Below, piece by piece: positions 1-12,019 of a DNA stretch of 64,000 nucleotides; within the stretch, counting starts at the first letter, position 1, and every line of letters begins with the position of its first letter. The notes under the pieces are model-generated. The model saw nothing but the letters and a program-made list of their open reading frames with translations. It did not search any database and was not told the DNA's origin. The stretch spans positions 121,790,501 to 121,854,500 of the forward strand of contig NC_091248.1 in the NCBI RefSeq assembly GCF_042477335.2. Direction: 5' to 3'. A program made the translations under genes and the position numbers. This stretch comes from Ovis canadensis (taxonomy: Eukaryota; Chordata; Mammalia; Artiodactyla; Bovidae).

Positions 1-305
1 TGTTGTGGTCTCCATGGCTGTGCAAAAACTTTTAATGAGGTCTCATTTGGTTATTTTTGCTTTTATTTCTTTTGGATTAGGAGGCAGATCTAAAAAAAAA
101 ATATCACCGTGATTTATGTCAAAGAGTATTCAGCCTATGTTCTCTTCTAGGACTTTCATGCTTTGAGGTTTTACATTTAGAACTTTAATCCAGTTTGAGT
201 TTATTTTTGTATATGTTATGAGGCAATTTTCAAATACCATTCCTTATGGTTTGCCCAGTATCACTTACTGAAGATTGTCTTTTCTCCATTGTATATTCTT
301 GTCCC
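1..305 (-). mobile_element. Old LINE-1 fragment (ORF2 3' region)
   Basis: The + strand reads as the reverse complement of the L1 ORF2 3' region, with the familiar stretch ending in a 'tctccattgtatattcttg' run. The same L1 appears to resume after the SINE (502-581) and again beyond the BovB insertion (3640-3830), so this is one old L1 cut by two later insertions. No open frame of useful length survives. Exact subfamily not determined. Confidence 0.7.
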
Positions 306-501
306 GCTTCCCTTGTGGCTCAGCTGGTAAAGAATACTCCTGCAATGCAGGAGACTTGGGTTCAATCTCTGGGTTGGGAAGATCCCCTGGAGAAGGGAAA
401 GGCTACCCACTCCAGTATTCTAGCCTAGATTCCCATGTACTGTATAGTCCATGGGGTCACAAAGAGTAGGACACAACTGAGCGGCTTTCACTTTTACTTT
501 C
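306..501 (+). mobile_element. Bov-tA SINE
   Basis: tRNA-derived ruminant SINE in + orientation. The head carries a Pol III A box (tggctcagctgg) and B box (ggttcaatctc) spaced as in a tRNA, followed by the Bov-tA body (gaagatcccctggagaaggg) and the 'cacaactgagcgg' 3' region. It interrupts the L1. Short ORFs across it are SINE translations, not genes. Confidence 0.9.
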
Positions 502-581
502 TTTGTTTGTAATAGATTAATGACCATGACTGTATGGCGCTCTGTTTCATTGATTTATGTAGCAGTACTATGATTCTTTGA
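502..581 (-). mobile_element. LINE-1 continuation between SINE and BovB
   Basis: Short piece of the same minus-strand L1 as 1-305, recognisable from the 'cattgatttatgtagcagtactatg' type context. It marks the 3' insertion point of the BovB element. Confidence 0.6.
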
Positions 582-3009
582 TTCAGTTCAGTTCAGTCGC
601 TCAGTCGTGTCCGACTCTTTGCGACCCCATGAATCGCAGCACACCAGGCATCCCTGTCCATCACCATTTCCCGGAGTTCACTCAGACTCACGTCCATCGA
701 GTCTGTGATGCCATCCAGCCATCTCAGACTCGGTAGTCCCCTTCTCCTCCTGCCCCCAATCCCTCCCAGCATTAGAGTCTTTTCCAATGAGTCAACTCTT
801 CACATGAGGTGGCCAAAGTACTGGAGTTTCAGCTTTAGCATCAGTCCTTCCAAAGAAATCCCAGGGCTGATCTCCTTCAGAATGGACTGGTTGGATCTCC
901 TTGCAGTCCAGGGGACTCTCAAGAGTCTTCTCCAACACCACAGTTCAAAAGCATCAATTCTTCGGCGCTCAGCCTTCTTCACAGTCCAACTCTCACATCC
1001 ATACATGACCACAGGAAAAACCATAACCTTGACTAGACGGACCTTAGTCGGCAAAGTAATGTCTCTGCTTTTGAATATACTATCTAGGTTGGTCATAACT
1101 TTTCTTCCAAGGAGTAAGTGTCTTTTAATTTCATGGCTACAGTCACCATCTGCAGTGATTTTGGAGCCCCCCCCCCAAAAAAAAAGTCTGACACTGTTTC
1201 CACTGTTTCCCCATCTATTTGCCATGAAGTGATGGGACCAGATGCCATGATCTTCATTTTCTGAATGTTGAGCTTTAAGCCAACTTTTTTGCTCTCCTCT
1301 TTCACTTTCATCAAGAGGCTTTTTAGCTCCTCTTCACTTTCTGCCATAAGGATGGTGTCATCTGCATATCTGAGGTTATTGATATTTCTCCCGGCAATCT
1401 TGATTCCAGCTTATGCTTCTTCCAGTCCAGCGTTTCTCATGATGTACTCTGCATAGAAGTTAAATAAGCAGGGTGACAATATACAGCCTTGACGTCCTCC
1501 TTTTCCTATTTGGAACCAGTCTGTTGTTCCATGTCCAGTTCTAACTGTTGTTTCCTGACCTGCATACAGATTTCTCAAGAGGCAGGTAGGGTGGTCTGGG
1601 ATTCCCATCTCTTTCAGAATTTTCCACAGTTGATTGTGATCCACACAGTCAAAGGCTTTGGCATAGTCAATGAAGCAGAAATAGATGTTTTTCTGGAACT
1701 CTCTTGCTTTTTCCATGATCCAGTGGATGTTGGCAATTTGATCTCTGGTTCCTATGCCTTTTCTAAAACCAGCTTGAACACCAGGGAGTTCACGGTTCAT
1801 GTAATACTGAAGCCTGGCTTGGAGAATTTTGAGCATTACTTTACTAGCATGTGAGATGAGTGCAATTGTGCAGTAGTTTGAGCATTCTTTGGCATTGCCT
1901 TTCTTTGGGATTGGAATGAAAACTGACCTTTTCCAGTCCTGTGGCCCCTGCTGAGTTTTCCAAATTTGCTGGCATATTGAGTGCAGCCCTTTCACAGCAT
2001 CATCTTTCAGGATTTGAAACAGCTTAACTGGAATTCCATCACCTCCACTAGCTTTGTTTGTAGTGATGCTTTCTGAGGCCCACTTGACTTCACATTCCAA
2101 GATATCTGGCTCTAGATTAGTGATCACATCATCATGATTATGTGGGTCGTGAAGATCTTTTTTGTACCGTTCTTCCATGTATTCTTGCCACCTCTTCTTA
2201 ATATCTTCTGCTTCTATTAGGTCCATACCATTTCTGTCCTTTATCGAGCCCATCTTTGCATGAAATGTTCCCTTGGTATCTCTAATTTTCTTGAAGAGAT
2301 CTCTAGTCTTTCCCACTCTGTTGTTTTCCTCTATTTCTTTGCATTGATCACTGAAGAAGGCTTTCTTATCTCTTCTTGCTATTCTTTGGAACTCTGCATT
2401 CAGATGCTTATATCTTTCCTTTTCTCCTTTGCTTTTTGCTTCTCTTCTTTTCACAGCTATTTGTAAGGCCTCCCCAGACAGCCATTTTGCTTTTTTGCAT
2501 TTCTTTTCCATGGAGATGGTCTTGATCCCTGTCTCCTGTACAATATCATGAACCTCATTCCATAGTTTATTAGGCACTCTATTTACCAGATCTAGTCCCT
2601 TTAATCTATTTCTCACTTCCACTGTATAATCATAAGGGATTTGATTTAGGTCATACCTGAATGGTCTAGTGGTTTTCCCTACTTTCTTCAATTTGAGTCT
2701 GAATTTGGCAATAAGGAGTTCATGATCTGAGCCACAGTCAGCTCCTGGTCTTGTTTTTGCTGACTGTATAGAGCTTCTCAATCTTTGGCTGCAAAGAATA
2801 TAATCAGTCTGATTTCGGTGTTGACCATCTGGTGATGTCCATGTGTAGAGTCTTCTGTTGTGTTGTTGGAAGAGGGTGTTTGCTATGATCAGTGCATTTT
2901 CTTGGCAAAACTCCATTAGTCTTTGCCCTGCTTCATTCCGTATTCCAAGGCCAAATTTGCCTGTTACTCCAGGTATTTCTTGACTTCTTCCTGTTGCATT
3001 CCAGTCCCC
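582..3009 (-). mobile_element. BovB (RTE) LINE, main body, minus strand
   Basis: Body and 3' end of a BovB non-LTR retrotransposon. The 3' end begins at the ttcagttcag repeat at 582. The long frame (about 3036 to 1411, minus) covers the end of the APE-like endonuclease, entering at its GDWNA motif, then the reverse transcriptase with motif [10 protein letters not shown] and the [11 protein letters not shown] motif. It ends in a TAA that replaces a CAA codon just before the YADD region; downstream frames are further broken, including at a C10A9 homopolymer (1167-1185). BovB normally encodes one endonuclease-reverse transcriptase polyprotein of about 3.2 kb total, so this copy is dead. The missing 5' part lies next door in inverted orientation. 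Confidence 0.93.
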
Positions 3010-3639
3010 AGCCCCAAGAACAGTATGAAAAGGCAAAATGATAAAATACTCAAAGAGGAACTCCCCAGGTCAGTAGGTGCCTAATATGCTACTGGAGATC
3101 AGTGGAGAAGTAACTCCAGAAAGAATGAAGGGATGGAGCCAAAGCAAAAACAATACCCAGTTGTGGATGTGACTGATGATAGAAGCAAGGTCTCATGCTG
3201 TAAAGAGCAATATTGCATAGGAACCTGGAATGTCAGGTCCATGAATCAAGGCAAATTGGAAGTGGTCAAACAGGAGATGGCAAGAGTGAACGTCGACATT
3301 CTAGGAATCAGCAAACTAAAATGGACTGGAATGGGTGAATTTAACTCAGATGACCATTATATCTACTACTGTGGGCAGGAATCCCTCAGAGGAAATGGAG
3401 GAGCCATCATGGTCAATGAGAGAGTCCGAAATGCAGTACTTGGATGCAATCTCAAAAATGACAGAATGATCTCTGTTTGTTTCCAAGGCAAACCATTCAA
3501 TATCACAGTAATCCAAATCTATGCCCGTACCAATCATGTTGAAGAAGCTGAAGATCAATGGTTTTATGAAGACCTTCAAGACCTTTTAGAGCTAACACCC
3601 CAAAAAGATGTCCTTTTCATTATAGGGGACTGGAATGCA
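3010..3639 (+). mobile_element. Inverted 5' segment of the same BovB
   Basis: The BovB 5' region and endonuclease N-terminal domain, on the + strand. The frame 3133-3744 includes CIGTWNVRSMN and ends in the GDWNA motif. The segment ends at 3639, exactly where the minus-strand body begins: the 15-bp stretch ggggactggaatgca occurs in both pieces (3625-3639 and, reversed, 2995-3009). This is the arrangement expected of a twin-primed 5' inversion of one insertion. Beyond 3639 the frame runs into flanking L1. Confidence 0.9.
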
Positions 3640-3830
3640 TTTAGGTTAGCAAGTGTAATATCCTCCTGTTTGATGCCTTTATCATTATATGGTGCTCTTC
3701 TTTGGCTTTGTTACAGTCTTTGTTTTAATGTCTGTTTTGTCTAATATGAATATTGCTACTCCTGCTTTCTTGCATGAAATACCTTTAATGTCCCTCACTT
3801 TGAGTCAGGCAAACATAACTTTTAAACATA
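3640..3830 (-). mobile_element. LINE-1 fragment, right flank of BovB
   Basis: Reverse complement of the L1 ORF2 region ('aatattgctactcctgctttctt' type). It is in the same orientation as 1-305 and lies further 5' in the L1, consistent with one L1 split by the BovB. Confidence 0.65.
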
Positions 3831-4249
3831 TTTCTGATCATGCATCTCTATGTGGAAAAGTCTTCAATTTTACCTCATTGCCTTGTTTGACATTCAATGT
3901 CCTCTACTACCTGCTTTAACATGTTTATTTTTTTTTATGACACAATAAACTGAGCCCATAGCCTCAAAATAAAATGTCCCAATACCCAAGAAAACCAATG
4001 CTGATTTCTTATCTGAAAGTAATATCTGCACCCTCTGACTAAATTCATTTTTAGTTTGTATTTTATTTTTAAAAATTGTATCTGTTTCATTTTCTTTATA
4101 AGAGAATCCATGGATGACTTACCTTTATACAGCCTCAAACAACAATTATATTGTTGTGTTCAGAGTAGGAATTCAGTAAGCATTTGTTTACCAATGTATT
4201 TCGTGTTGATTTCATAGACATCACTGTAAATAATGTGTTTTGGAGAATA
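3831..4249. other. No recognised gene
   Basis: AT-rich sequence. The short ORFs have no recognisable domain and I see no conserved motif. It may contain the decayed end of the preceding L1. Confidence 0.5.
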
Positions 4250-4488
4250 TTCATTACTTATTAAGGGCCTCCCTAGTGGTGCAGAGGATAAAGCGTCTGC
4301 CTGCAATATGGGAGACCAGGGTTTGATCCCTGGGTCGGGAAGATCCCCTGGAGAAGGAAATGGCAACCTACTCCAGTATTCTTGCCTGGAGAATCCCGTG
4401 GATGGAGGCGCTTGGTGGGCTACAGTCCACGGGTCACAAAGAGTCAGACACGACTGAGCGACTTCACTTTCACTTTCATTACTTATTA
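4250..4488 (+). mobile_element. Bov-tA SINE with 14-bp target-site duplication
   Basis: Full-length Bov-tA with tRNA-like head, B box (ggtttgatccc), body and 'cactttcactttc' tail. It is flanked by a perfect direct repeat ttcattacttatta at 4250-4263 and 4475-4488, the footprint of L1-machinery insertion. The perfect repeat and good head indicate a comparatively young insertion. Confidence 0.93.
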
Positions 4489-5169
4489 GCAAACAATTGT
4501 CTGCTTATAAAAAGGAGAAAGAATTGTATGATTCTCTGTTATTTTTCACAAATTATAACTGGTATACATAATAAGCTACCTATTCTGATTATTCACTTTT
4601 ACAGTTCACCTAATAAAAAGCTAATTCTCTTAAGTAGTGTTTATTTGGTGTCAGTACCATCTAGTGGCAAATTTGAGTAATGCTCAGCAATTAAATCGGC
4701 ATTGAAGAGTTAGTACTAAGCCAGGTCTTGAAGATCATCTGGGCTGAATAACTGTATAATTCATTATACAAACTATTAAACTGAGGTTTTGAAAGTTTAG
4801 GAAATTTCTTACAGTCTACATAATGCTGAACACCTATTATGTGAAATGAACTGTAAGTGGGATATTAAGAATTATAAAGTGTGGATCATGACCTCACATA
4901 ATTTACCACCAACACAGGAAATAGATTTAATATGTAAAAGATGACAATGAAATATTTAAATTATTCAGTATAAGTTGAAATTCTTAATGAATTATCCAGA
5001 CAAAAGTTTCTATAAGAATGCAGAAGAATAACAAAAATGTGCTAAGAGTGCATTGAATAAAAAGTAAAGTTTTTAGAAGGGGTTGAATTTGTGTTGTATT
5101 TTGATGAGGTTTCAGTATATGTATTGTGTAATCCATCTTTGCATCACTGATGTGAGATGGAATTTTCAT
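4489..5169. other. No recognised gene
   Basis: AT-rich intergenic sequence. The 61-codon minus frame at 4984-5169 has no recognisable domain. Nothing else stands out. Confidence 0.5.
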
Positions 5170-6460
5170 TAAAAAATCCAGTATATATTTGTTTATTTAC
5201 AGTCTTTTATTCTGATCATCTCTCTAGTCATGCACCAGTAACACACTGTTTGATCACTATAATCCTATGAAGCTTGAAAATACAAAAGGTTTAGTCTTCC
5301 TTATGACTCTTCTTTTATAAAAATGTCCCAGTGGTTCATGCTTCTTAGTTTTCCATATGATTTTAGCACATCTAATCTAACTTAAAAATCCTGTTACTAC
5401 TTTGGAATTGCATTATATTTATTGAATCACTTAGGGGAATTGACATTTTTATAATGCTCAGTCTTCCTGTTCAAGAGTATGACAATTTTTCCATTTGATC
5501 AGGTTTGTTGCATCAATAAGCAATTCTTTATAAAGTTTCTTTTGGACAGTTTATTTACATGTTGTGTTAATTTTTTAAGATACCACGATATTTGATCTTT
5601 GTGTATACGAGAGTAGTCTATTGGCATTTGGAAGGAAGATTCATTTTTTTTTCAAGATTCAGAGTCTCTGAAATATTAATAAGATGTACTTTATTAATTA
5701 TGCTATTTTGATCTTATATATAGTATTGTTTTCAATGATCTGATAGGACTGAGAAAAGTGAATTAATGTCTCCTACTGCTTCTGTTTTTCTGTTTCTATG
5801 TAAATCACTAGCAGTATGTGCTTTATGAAGAATGACTTTATTTCATTTGAAGTTACATCGTTATAGCTGTTATATCTTCTGTGTTAATTGCATTACTTGG
5901 TGTTATGAGTGCCCTTATATGATTTATGCTGTTTTTTAGTCTGGATTAAGCCTTCTCTGTTTACAACTCATGGTTTGCTTGTGTTTGTATTTGCCCTGTT
6001 TGCCATTATTTGAACTTTTCTTTCTAAATATTCTGAATCTCTGCTTTGCCTGTGTTTCTGGTGAACAGCAGAAACTTTGAACTTTGAACAACTTGAATTT
6101 TGTTTTCCTTTCAGGCTCTAAGTTTGAATGAATTCCATCATCTAGTTTTATGCTGATCTTGATGGATTTACAGCCTTGAGAAACTGTGCTGTATTTGTAT
6201 CATGAACATGTGTATTAATAACTAGGAGAATTTTGGTTTCATTTGGAGGTTATGCTTTATATCTACAGTTTTGTATAGCATCTTAAATTTTCTATATTTT
6301 TACACTGAATTTAATTATCTGCCACAGGTAATAATTATCTACTGTGGGCAGTAATGAAATTTGTCTGTGTACCTACTCTTCATCCTTCTCTTTTTCTCTC
6401 CTTTCTTCCACCTGCATTTAGTTGATCTTATCATTCTTGATAATTACTGTCATCAATTAA
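5170..6460 (-). mobile_element. Old LINE-1 fragment (minus), 5' flank of BovB copy
   Basis: T-rich sequence resembling the reverse complement of an old L1 ORF2 (runs such as 'catttgatcaggtttgttgc' and 'ttgtgttaattttttaaga'). It is heavily diverged with no usable frame. The near full-length BovB at 6461 appears inserted into its 5' side, and 9841-10720 may be its continuation. Confidence 0.5.
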
Positions 6461-9400
6461 ATGTGAGTGGTGGCTGTGCGGGCGCAGGAGGGCCTAGAGG
6501 AGCTATCCCACGTTCAAGGTCAGGAGGGGTGGCGGTGAGGAAATACCGTCGTCCAAGGTAAGGAGCAGTGGCTGCGCTTTGCTGGAGCAGCTGGGAAGAG
6601 ATACCCCACGCCCAAGGTAAGAGAAACCCAAGTAAGATGGTAGGTGCTGCAAGAGGGCATCAGAGGGCAGACACACTGAAACCATACTCACAGAGAACTA
6701 GTCAATCTAATCACACTAGGACCACAGCCTTGTCTAACTCAATGAAACTAAGCAATGCCCATGGGGTAACCCAAGACGGGCAGGTCATGGTGGAGAGGTC
6801 TGACAGAATGTGGTCCACTGGAGAAGGGAATGGCAAACCACTTCAGTATTCTTGCCTTGAGAACCCCATGAACAATATGAAAAGGCAAAATGATAGGATA
6901 CTGAAAGAGGAACTCCCCAAGTCAGTAGGTGCCCATATGCTACTGGAGATCAGTGGAGAAATAACTCCAGAAAGAATGAAGGGAAGGATCCAAAGCAAAA
7001 ACAATACCCAGCTGTGGATGTGGCTGGTGATAGAAGCAAGATCTGATGCTGTAAAGAGCAATATTGCATAGGAACCTGGAATGTCAGGTCCATGAATCAA
7101 GGCAAATTGGAAGTGGTCAAACAAGAGATGGCAAGAGTGAATGTCGACATTCCAGGAATCAGCGAACTGAAATGGACTGGAATGGGTGAATTTAACTCAG
7201 ATGACCATTATATCTACTACTGTGGGCAGGAATCCCTAAGAAGAAATGGAGTGTCCATCATGGTCAACAAAAGAGTCCAAAATGCAGTACTTGGATGCAA
7301 TCTCAAAAATGACAGAATGATCTCTGTTAGTTTCCAAGGCAAACCATTCAATATCACAGTCATCCAAGTCTATGCCCCAACCAGTAACACTGAAGAAGCT
7401 GAAGTTGAACGGTTCTTGAAGACCTTCAAGACCTTTTAGAACGAACACCCAAAAAAGATATCCTTTTCATTATAGGAGACTGGAATGCAAAAGTAGGAAG
7501 TCAAGAAACACCTGAAGTAACAGGCAAATTTGGCCTTGGAATATGGAATGAAGCAGGGCAAACACTAAGAGAGTTTTGCCAAGAAAATGCACTGGTCATA
7601 GCAAACACTCTCTTCCAACAACACAAGAGAAGACTCTACACATGGACATCACCAGATGGTCAACACCAAAATCAGATTGATTATATTCTTTGCAGCCAAA
7701 GTTGGAGAAGCTCTAGGCAGTCAACAAAAACAAGACCAGGAGCTGACTGTGGCTCAGATTATGAACTCCTTATTGCCAAATTTAGACTTAAATTGGAGAA
7801 AGTAGGGAAAACCACTAGACCATTCAGGTATGACCTAAATAAAATCCCTTATGATTATACAGTGGAAGTGAGAAATAGATTTAAGGGCCTAGATCTGATA
7901 GATAGAGTGCCTGATGAATTATGGATGGAGGTTCATGACATTGTACAGGAGACAGGGATCAAGACCATCTCCATGGAAAAGAAATGCAAAAAGGCAAAAT
8001 GGCTGTCTGGGGAGGCCTTACAAATAGCTGTGAAAAGAGGAGAGGTGAAAAGCAAAGGAGAAAAGGAAAGATATTCCCATCTGAATGCAGAGTTCCACAG
8101 AATAGCAAGAAGAGATAAGAAAGCCTTCTTCAGTGATCAATGCAAAGAAATAGAGGAAAACAACGGAATGGGAAAGACTAGAGATCTCTTCAAGAAAATT
8201 AGAGATACCAAGGGAACATTTCATGCAAAGATGGGCTCGATAAAGGACAGAAATGGTATGGACCTAACAGAAGCAGAAGATATTAAGAAGAGGTGGCAAG
8301 AATACACAGAACTGTACAAAAAAGATCTTCATGACCCAGATAATCACGATTGTGTGATCACTCACCTAGAGCCAGACATCCTAGAATGTGAAGTCAAGTG
8401 GGCCTCAGAAAGCATCACTACGAACAAAGCTAGTGGAGGTGATGGAATTCCAGTTGAGCTGTTTCAAATCCTGAAAGATGATGCTGTGAAAGTGCTGCAC
8501 TCAATATGCTAGCAAATTTGGAAAACTCAGCAGTGGCCACAGGACTGGAAAAGGTCAGTTTTCATTCCAATCTCAAAGAAAGGCAATGCCAAAGAATGCT
8601 CAAACTACTGCACAATTGCACTCATCTCACATGCTAGTAAAGTAATGCTCAAAATTCTCCAAGCCAGGCTTCAGTATTACATGAACCGTGAACTCCCTGG
8701 TGTTCAAGCTGGTTTTAGAAAAGGCAGAGGAACCAGAGATCTAATTGCCAACATCGCTGGATCATGGAAAAAGCAAGAGAGTTCCAGAAAAACATCTATT
8801 TCTGCTTCATTGACTATGCCAAAGCCTTTGACTGTGTGGATCACAATCAACTGTGGAAAATTCTGAAAGAGATGGGAATCCCAGACCACCCTACCTGCCT
8901 CTTGAGAAATCTGTATGCAGGTCAGGAAGCAATAGTTAGAACTGGACATGGAACAACAGACTGGTTCCAAATAGGAAAAGGAGGACGTCAAGGCTGTATA
9001 TTGTCACCCTGCTTATTTAACTTCTATGCAGAGTACATCATGAGAAACGCTGGGCTGGAAGAATCACAAGCTGGAATCAATATTGCCGGGAGAAATATCA
9101 ATAACCTCACATATGCAGATGACACCACCCTTATGGCAGAAAGTGAAGAGGAACTAAAGAGCCTCTTGAGGAAAGTGAAAATGGAGAGCAAAGAAGTTGG
9201 CTTAAAGCTCAACATTCAGAAAACAAAGATCATGGCATCTGGTCCCATCACTTCATGGCAAATAGATGGGGAAACAGTGGAAACAGTGTCAGACTCTGTT
9301 TTTTGGGCTCCAAAATCACTGCAGATGGTGACTGCAGCCATGAAATTAAAAGACACTTACTCCTTGGAAGGAAAGTTATGACCAACCTAGATATAGCATA

Positions 9401-9840
9401 TTCAAAAGCAGAGACATTACTTTGCCGACTAAGGTCCATCTAGTCAAGGCTATGGTTTTTCCCGTGGTCATGTATGGATGTTAGAGTTGGATGGTGAAGA
9501 AAGCTGAGCACTGAAGAATTGATGCTTTTGAACTGTGGTGTTGGAGAAGACTCTTGAGAGTCCCTTGGACTGCAAGGAGATCCAACCAGTCCATTCTGAA
9601 GGAGATCAGCCCTGGGTTTTCTTTGGAAGGAATGATGCTAAAGCTGAAACTCCAATACTTTGGCCACCTCATGTGAAGAGTTAAGGGGACGACCGAGGAT
9701 GAGATGGCTGGATGGCATCACTGACTCAATGGACATGAGTCTGTGTGAACTCCGGAAGTTGGTAATGGACAGGGAGGCCTGGCGTGCTGCAATTCATGGG
9801 GTCACAAAGAGTCGGACATGACTGAACTACTGAACTGAAC
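6461..9840 (+). mobile_element. Near full-length BovB (RTE) LINE, broken
   Basis: The most complete BovB here, about 3.4 kb. Its 5' UTR (6461-6860) contains short imperfect repeats ending in '(c)ccaaggtaag'. The endonuclease frame 7092-7439 then loses its frame. The reverse transcriptase is split: 7793-8512 ends at a TAG where other copies have CAG, and 8764-9381 contains [20 protein letters not shown] and YADD before shifting frame again near the 'gactctgttttttggg' stretch. The 3' end finishes in the actgaactgaac repeat typical of BovB. BovB moves by target-primed reverse transcription using its own APE-like nuclease; this copy cannot encode an intact protein. Confidence 0.95.
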
Positions 9841-10720
9841 TCTACTGAGAAATCTTTTACATGATTTCCTTATTTAAGTGAAATGTTTTTCTTCCTAGAT
9901 ACTAAAGATGAGGAAGTCAGCATTATCGAATCTCCTATCTACCTTTCCTGTCAACTTTTGTTACTTTTATTTGCTTCCACATTTTCAGGGTATGTTTTAA
10001 GCATTTGAATTTGCTCTATTAACTTTATCTTAATCCTCATAATTATATTCACCATAGTCGTATAATTAAAAAGTCTCCAGTTTCAATTCTTCTGGCAATT
10101 ATTTTGCCATAGGTTTTCTAGGCCTGATGTTATTTGGATATTTTTTATCACTCTACATTTTTGCTTCTGCATTTGTATAACCACAAGACTGGTTATACAA
10201 CCTGGTGGAGTGCTTCTTTCCTGGAGGATTATGTAGGTGTTTCTTCACAAACTAGCATTGTATATTGCTGTGGTAATGTGTAATTCCAGAAGGAACTCTT
10301 TTTTGTTTTATGAGTGTTTTTGATTCAATTTAATTTTTTATTTCAGTTTGGTTATGCTGCTTTTATTATTTTTAATTTCAAAGTTCCTTAGTGTGTTTCC
10401 AGAACTGTCTCTATTTTCTTCTCCACCCCAATTTCAACTTCATTTCTGGAATTTTTCCCATAGTTTTTCATTTATATTTTAAGCTTTTTATTTCCATACT
10501 TCATCTCTTTTGCTACATCAAAATATTGTTCATAATTTCTTAATTCTCTGCAATGTTCTGAGTCTCTGCCAAGTTTTGTTTTATAGAGAAAAGAGCTTCA
10601 TTACCTTTTGCAGAGAAATATGTGTTTACCATTTTCATCTATTTTGTGAGAAAATTTATCACCTATTAATTTTTCTAGTTTCTTTCCTTTTTTTTCTTGC
10701 AGAATATTTTAATATTAGTA
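9841..10720 (-). mobile_element. Probable old LINE-1 remnant (minus)
   Basis: T-rich, low-coding sequence after the BovB 3' end, in a style matching the reverse complement of old L1 3' sequence. It could be the continuation of the L1 before 6461. No frame or sharp landmark, so the call is tentative. Confidence 0.3.
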
Positions 10721-10769
10721 GAGCCTATCTTCATTACTTGAAGGTTATGTATTTGTGAATTTGTCTCTT

Positions 10770-11808
10770 TGCTAATATGTGTGCATTACCCCAAATAAAC
10801 ACGTGGAATGCCTTCATGGTCATTTGCACACATGAGTGGCCAAAAATTTGAGTTTCTCTACACACGTGTTTTCAGCTAAGATGAACAAGCTGATACTCAC
10901 CTTGTTATTTCAAGTCTCATGCTGTGAACTTGTTTCTCTTTTGTGGTCTAATTAACGCCACATTTTTCATATTTTGGTGCTTTTTTGTTGGTAAGTTCAT
11001 TGTTTAAGTTGCTCCCCAAATGTAACACTGAAGTACTGTGTAGTGTCCCTAAGTGCAAGAAGACTGTGAAATGTTTTGCAGGAAAAAGTAATGATAAATA
11101 TGGTTGATGAATGTTAAATAAGCTTCTTTGGGCATAATTTATACTGCTCTTGGTCTTGAGTCCAGTGTTAGTGAGTCAACAGTACAATATATCCAAGAAA
11201 AAGTAAGAGGGAATTTGCTGATGTGTACATGAGAACTCTCCTAAAGTGCTAAAGTAAAAGCTGTAGTGCATGATGAAACTGTGGAGGAGATGGAAAATGG
11301 CTAAACTGTGCATTTATGAGTTGAAAACTGATAGAAAAGAAAGTGTAATGGGCAGCATTGTTGTGAGGCTGAAAGTCAAAGAAAATTGCAGTCACATTAC
11401 CCAGAGTCAGAAAAATGTTAACCTTTCTCAGCTAGTGCTGGCTGACTCACAGTTTTCAAAAGGCAATGCAGAGTGAAAAATGTCAAACTTTCAGGCAAGA
11501 TAATTCTCTGCAGATATGGAGACTATGCAAGAATTTAAAAAATACTTGCTAAGTGTTATACAAAAAAAAGTTTATATGGAAGAATTTTCAGTACTGAAGA
11601 TATGAACTTTTTTACAAGGAAGTTGGTAAGAGAAACCATATAATGCAAATGATATTTTCATTGATAAAAATGTTGTGACTAGGGGTTTGCAAGAACCTAA
11701 TACTGTATTTTCCCTGGGAGCACTAGCTCAGTATTTGGTAATTTAGTTCACATACAGTGCTCGCAGTAAATCACAACTACTGTAGATAATGAGAATTGGC
11801 TATATTAG
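10770..11808 (+). mobile_element. Tigger-like DNA transposon fossil
   Basis: The stretch from about 10860 (aagatgaacaagctgatactc, ...cttgttatttcaagtctcatgc) through 11180 resembles the 5' part of pogo/Tigger elements, including a decayed helix-turn-helix region (remnant of the VNxSTI pattern near 11170). The 3' part (11670-11808; tattttccctgggagcac, ...gtagataatgagaattggc) resembles the Tigger 3' end. Stops and indels break all frames, and the 68-codon ORF at 11270 is incidental. Tigger elements are ancient in mammals and immobile. Subfamily not assigned. Confidence 0.65.
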
Positions 11809-12019
11809 TCTGTTCTCTTTTGACTGTCTTTGAAGCAGATGAAGATTTCCTGGACAAGCTAAGAAAGAGCCAAAACCAACAGAAAATTTCCTTGTGAAAC
11901 AGAATAATACAGTTGATTTTTAATTATTTTCAGTAATTATATTCTAAAGAGTCACTGTGAACAATGAATGAACAAATATAGAACTAGCACTTCTAGAGGA
12001 AATACAGTATTGGATTTTT

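Noticed and set aside
306-345. tRNA gene suggested by A and B boxes in the SINE heads
   Set aside because: The boxes belong to Bov-tA; no cloverleaf with an intact acceptor stem or anticodon arm.
800-1225. Long overlapping ORFs on both strands in many places (for example 705-1232, 17521-18090, 35778-36332)
   Set aside because: They are antisense readings of BovB reverse-transcriptase sequence, which is open on the opposite strand by codon bias.
6568-7071. 167-codon ORF with possible first ORF of BovB
   Set aside because: It covers the BovB 5' UTR. Composition and mid-frame SINE-like sequence do not support a protein, and BovB's known protein starts further on.
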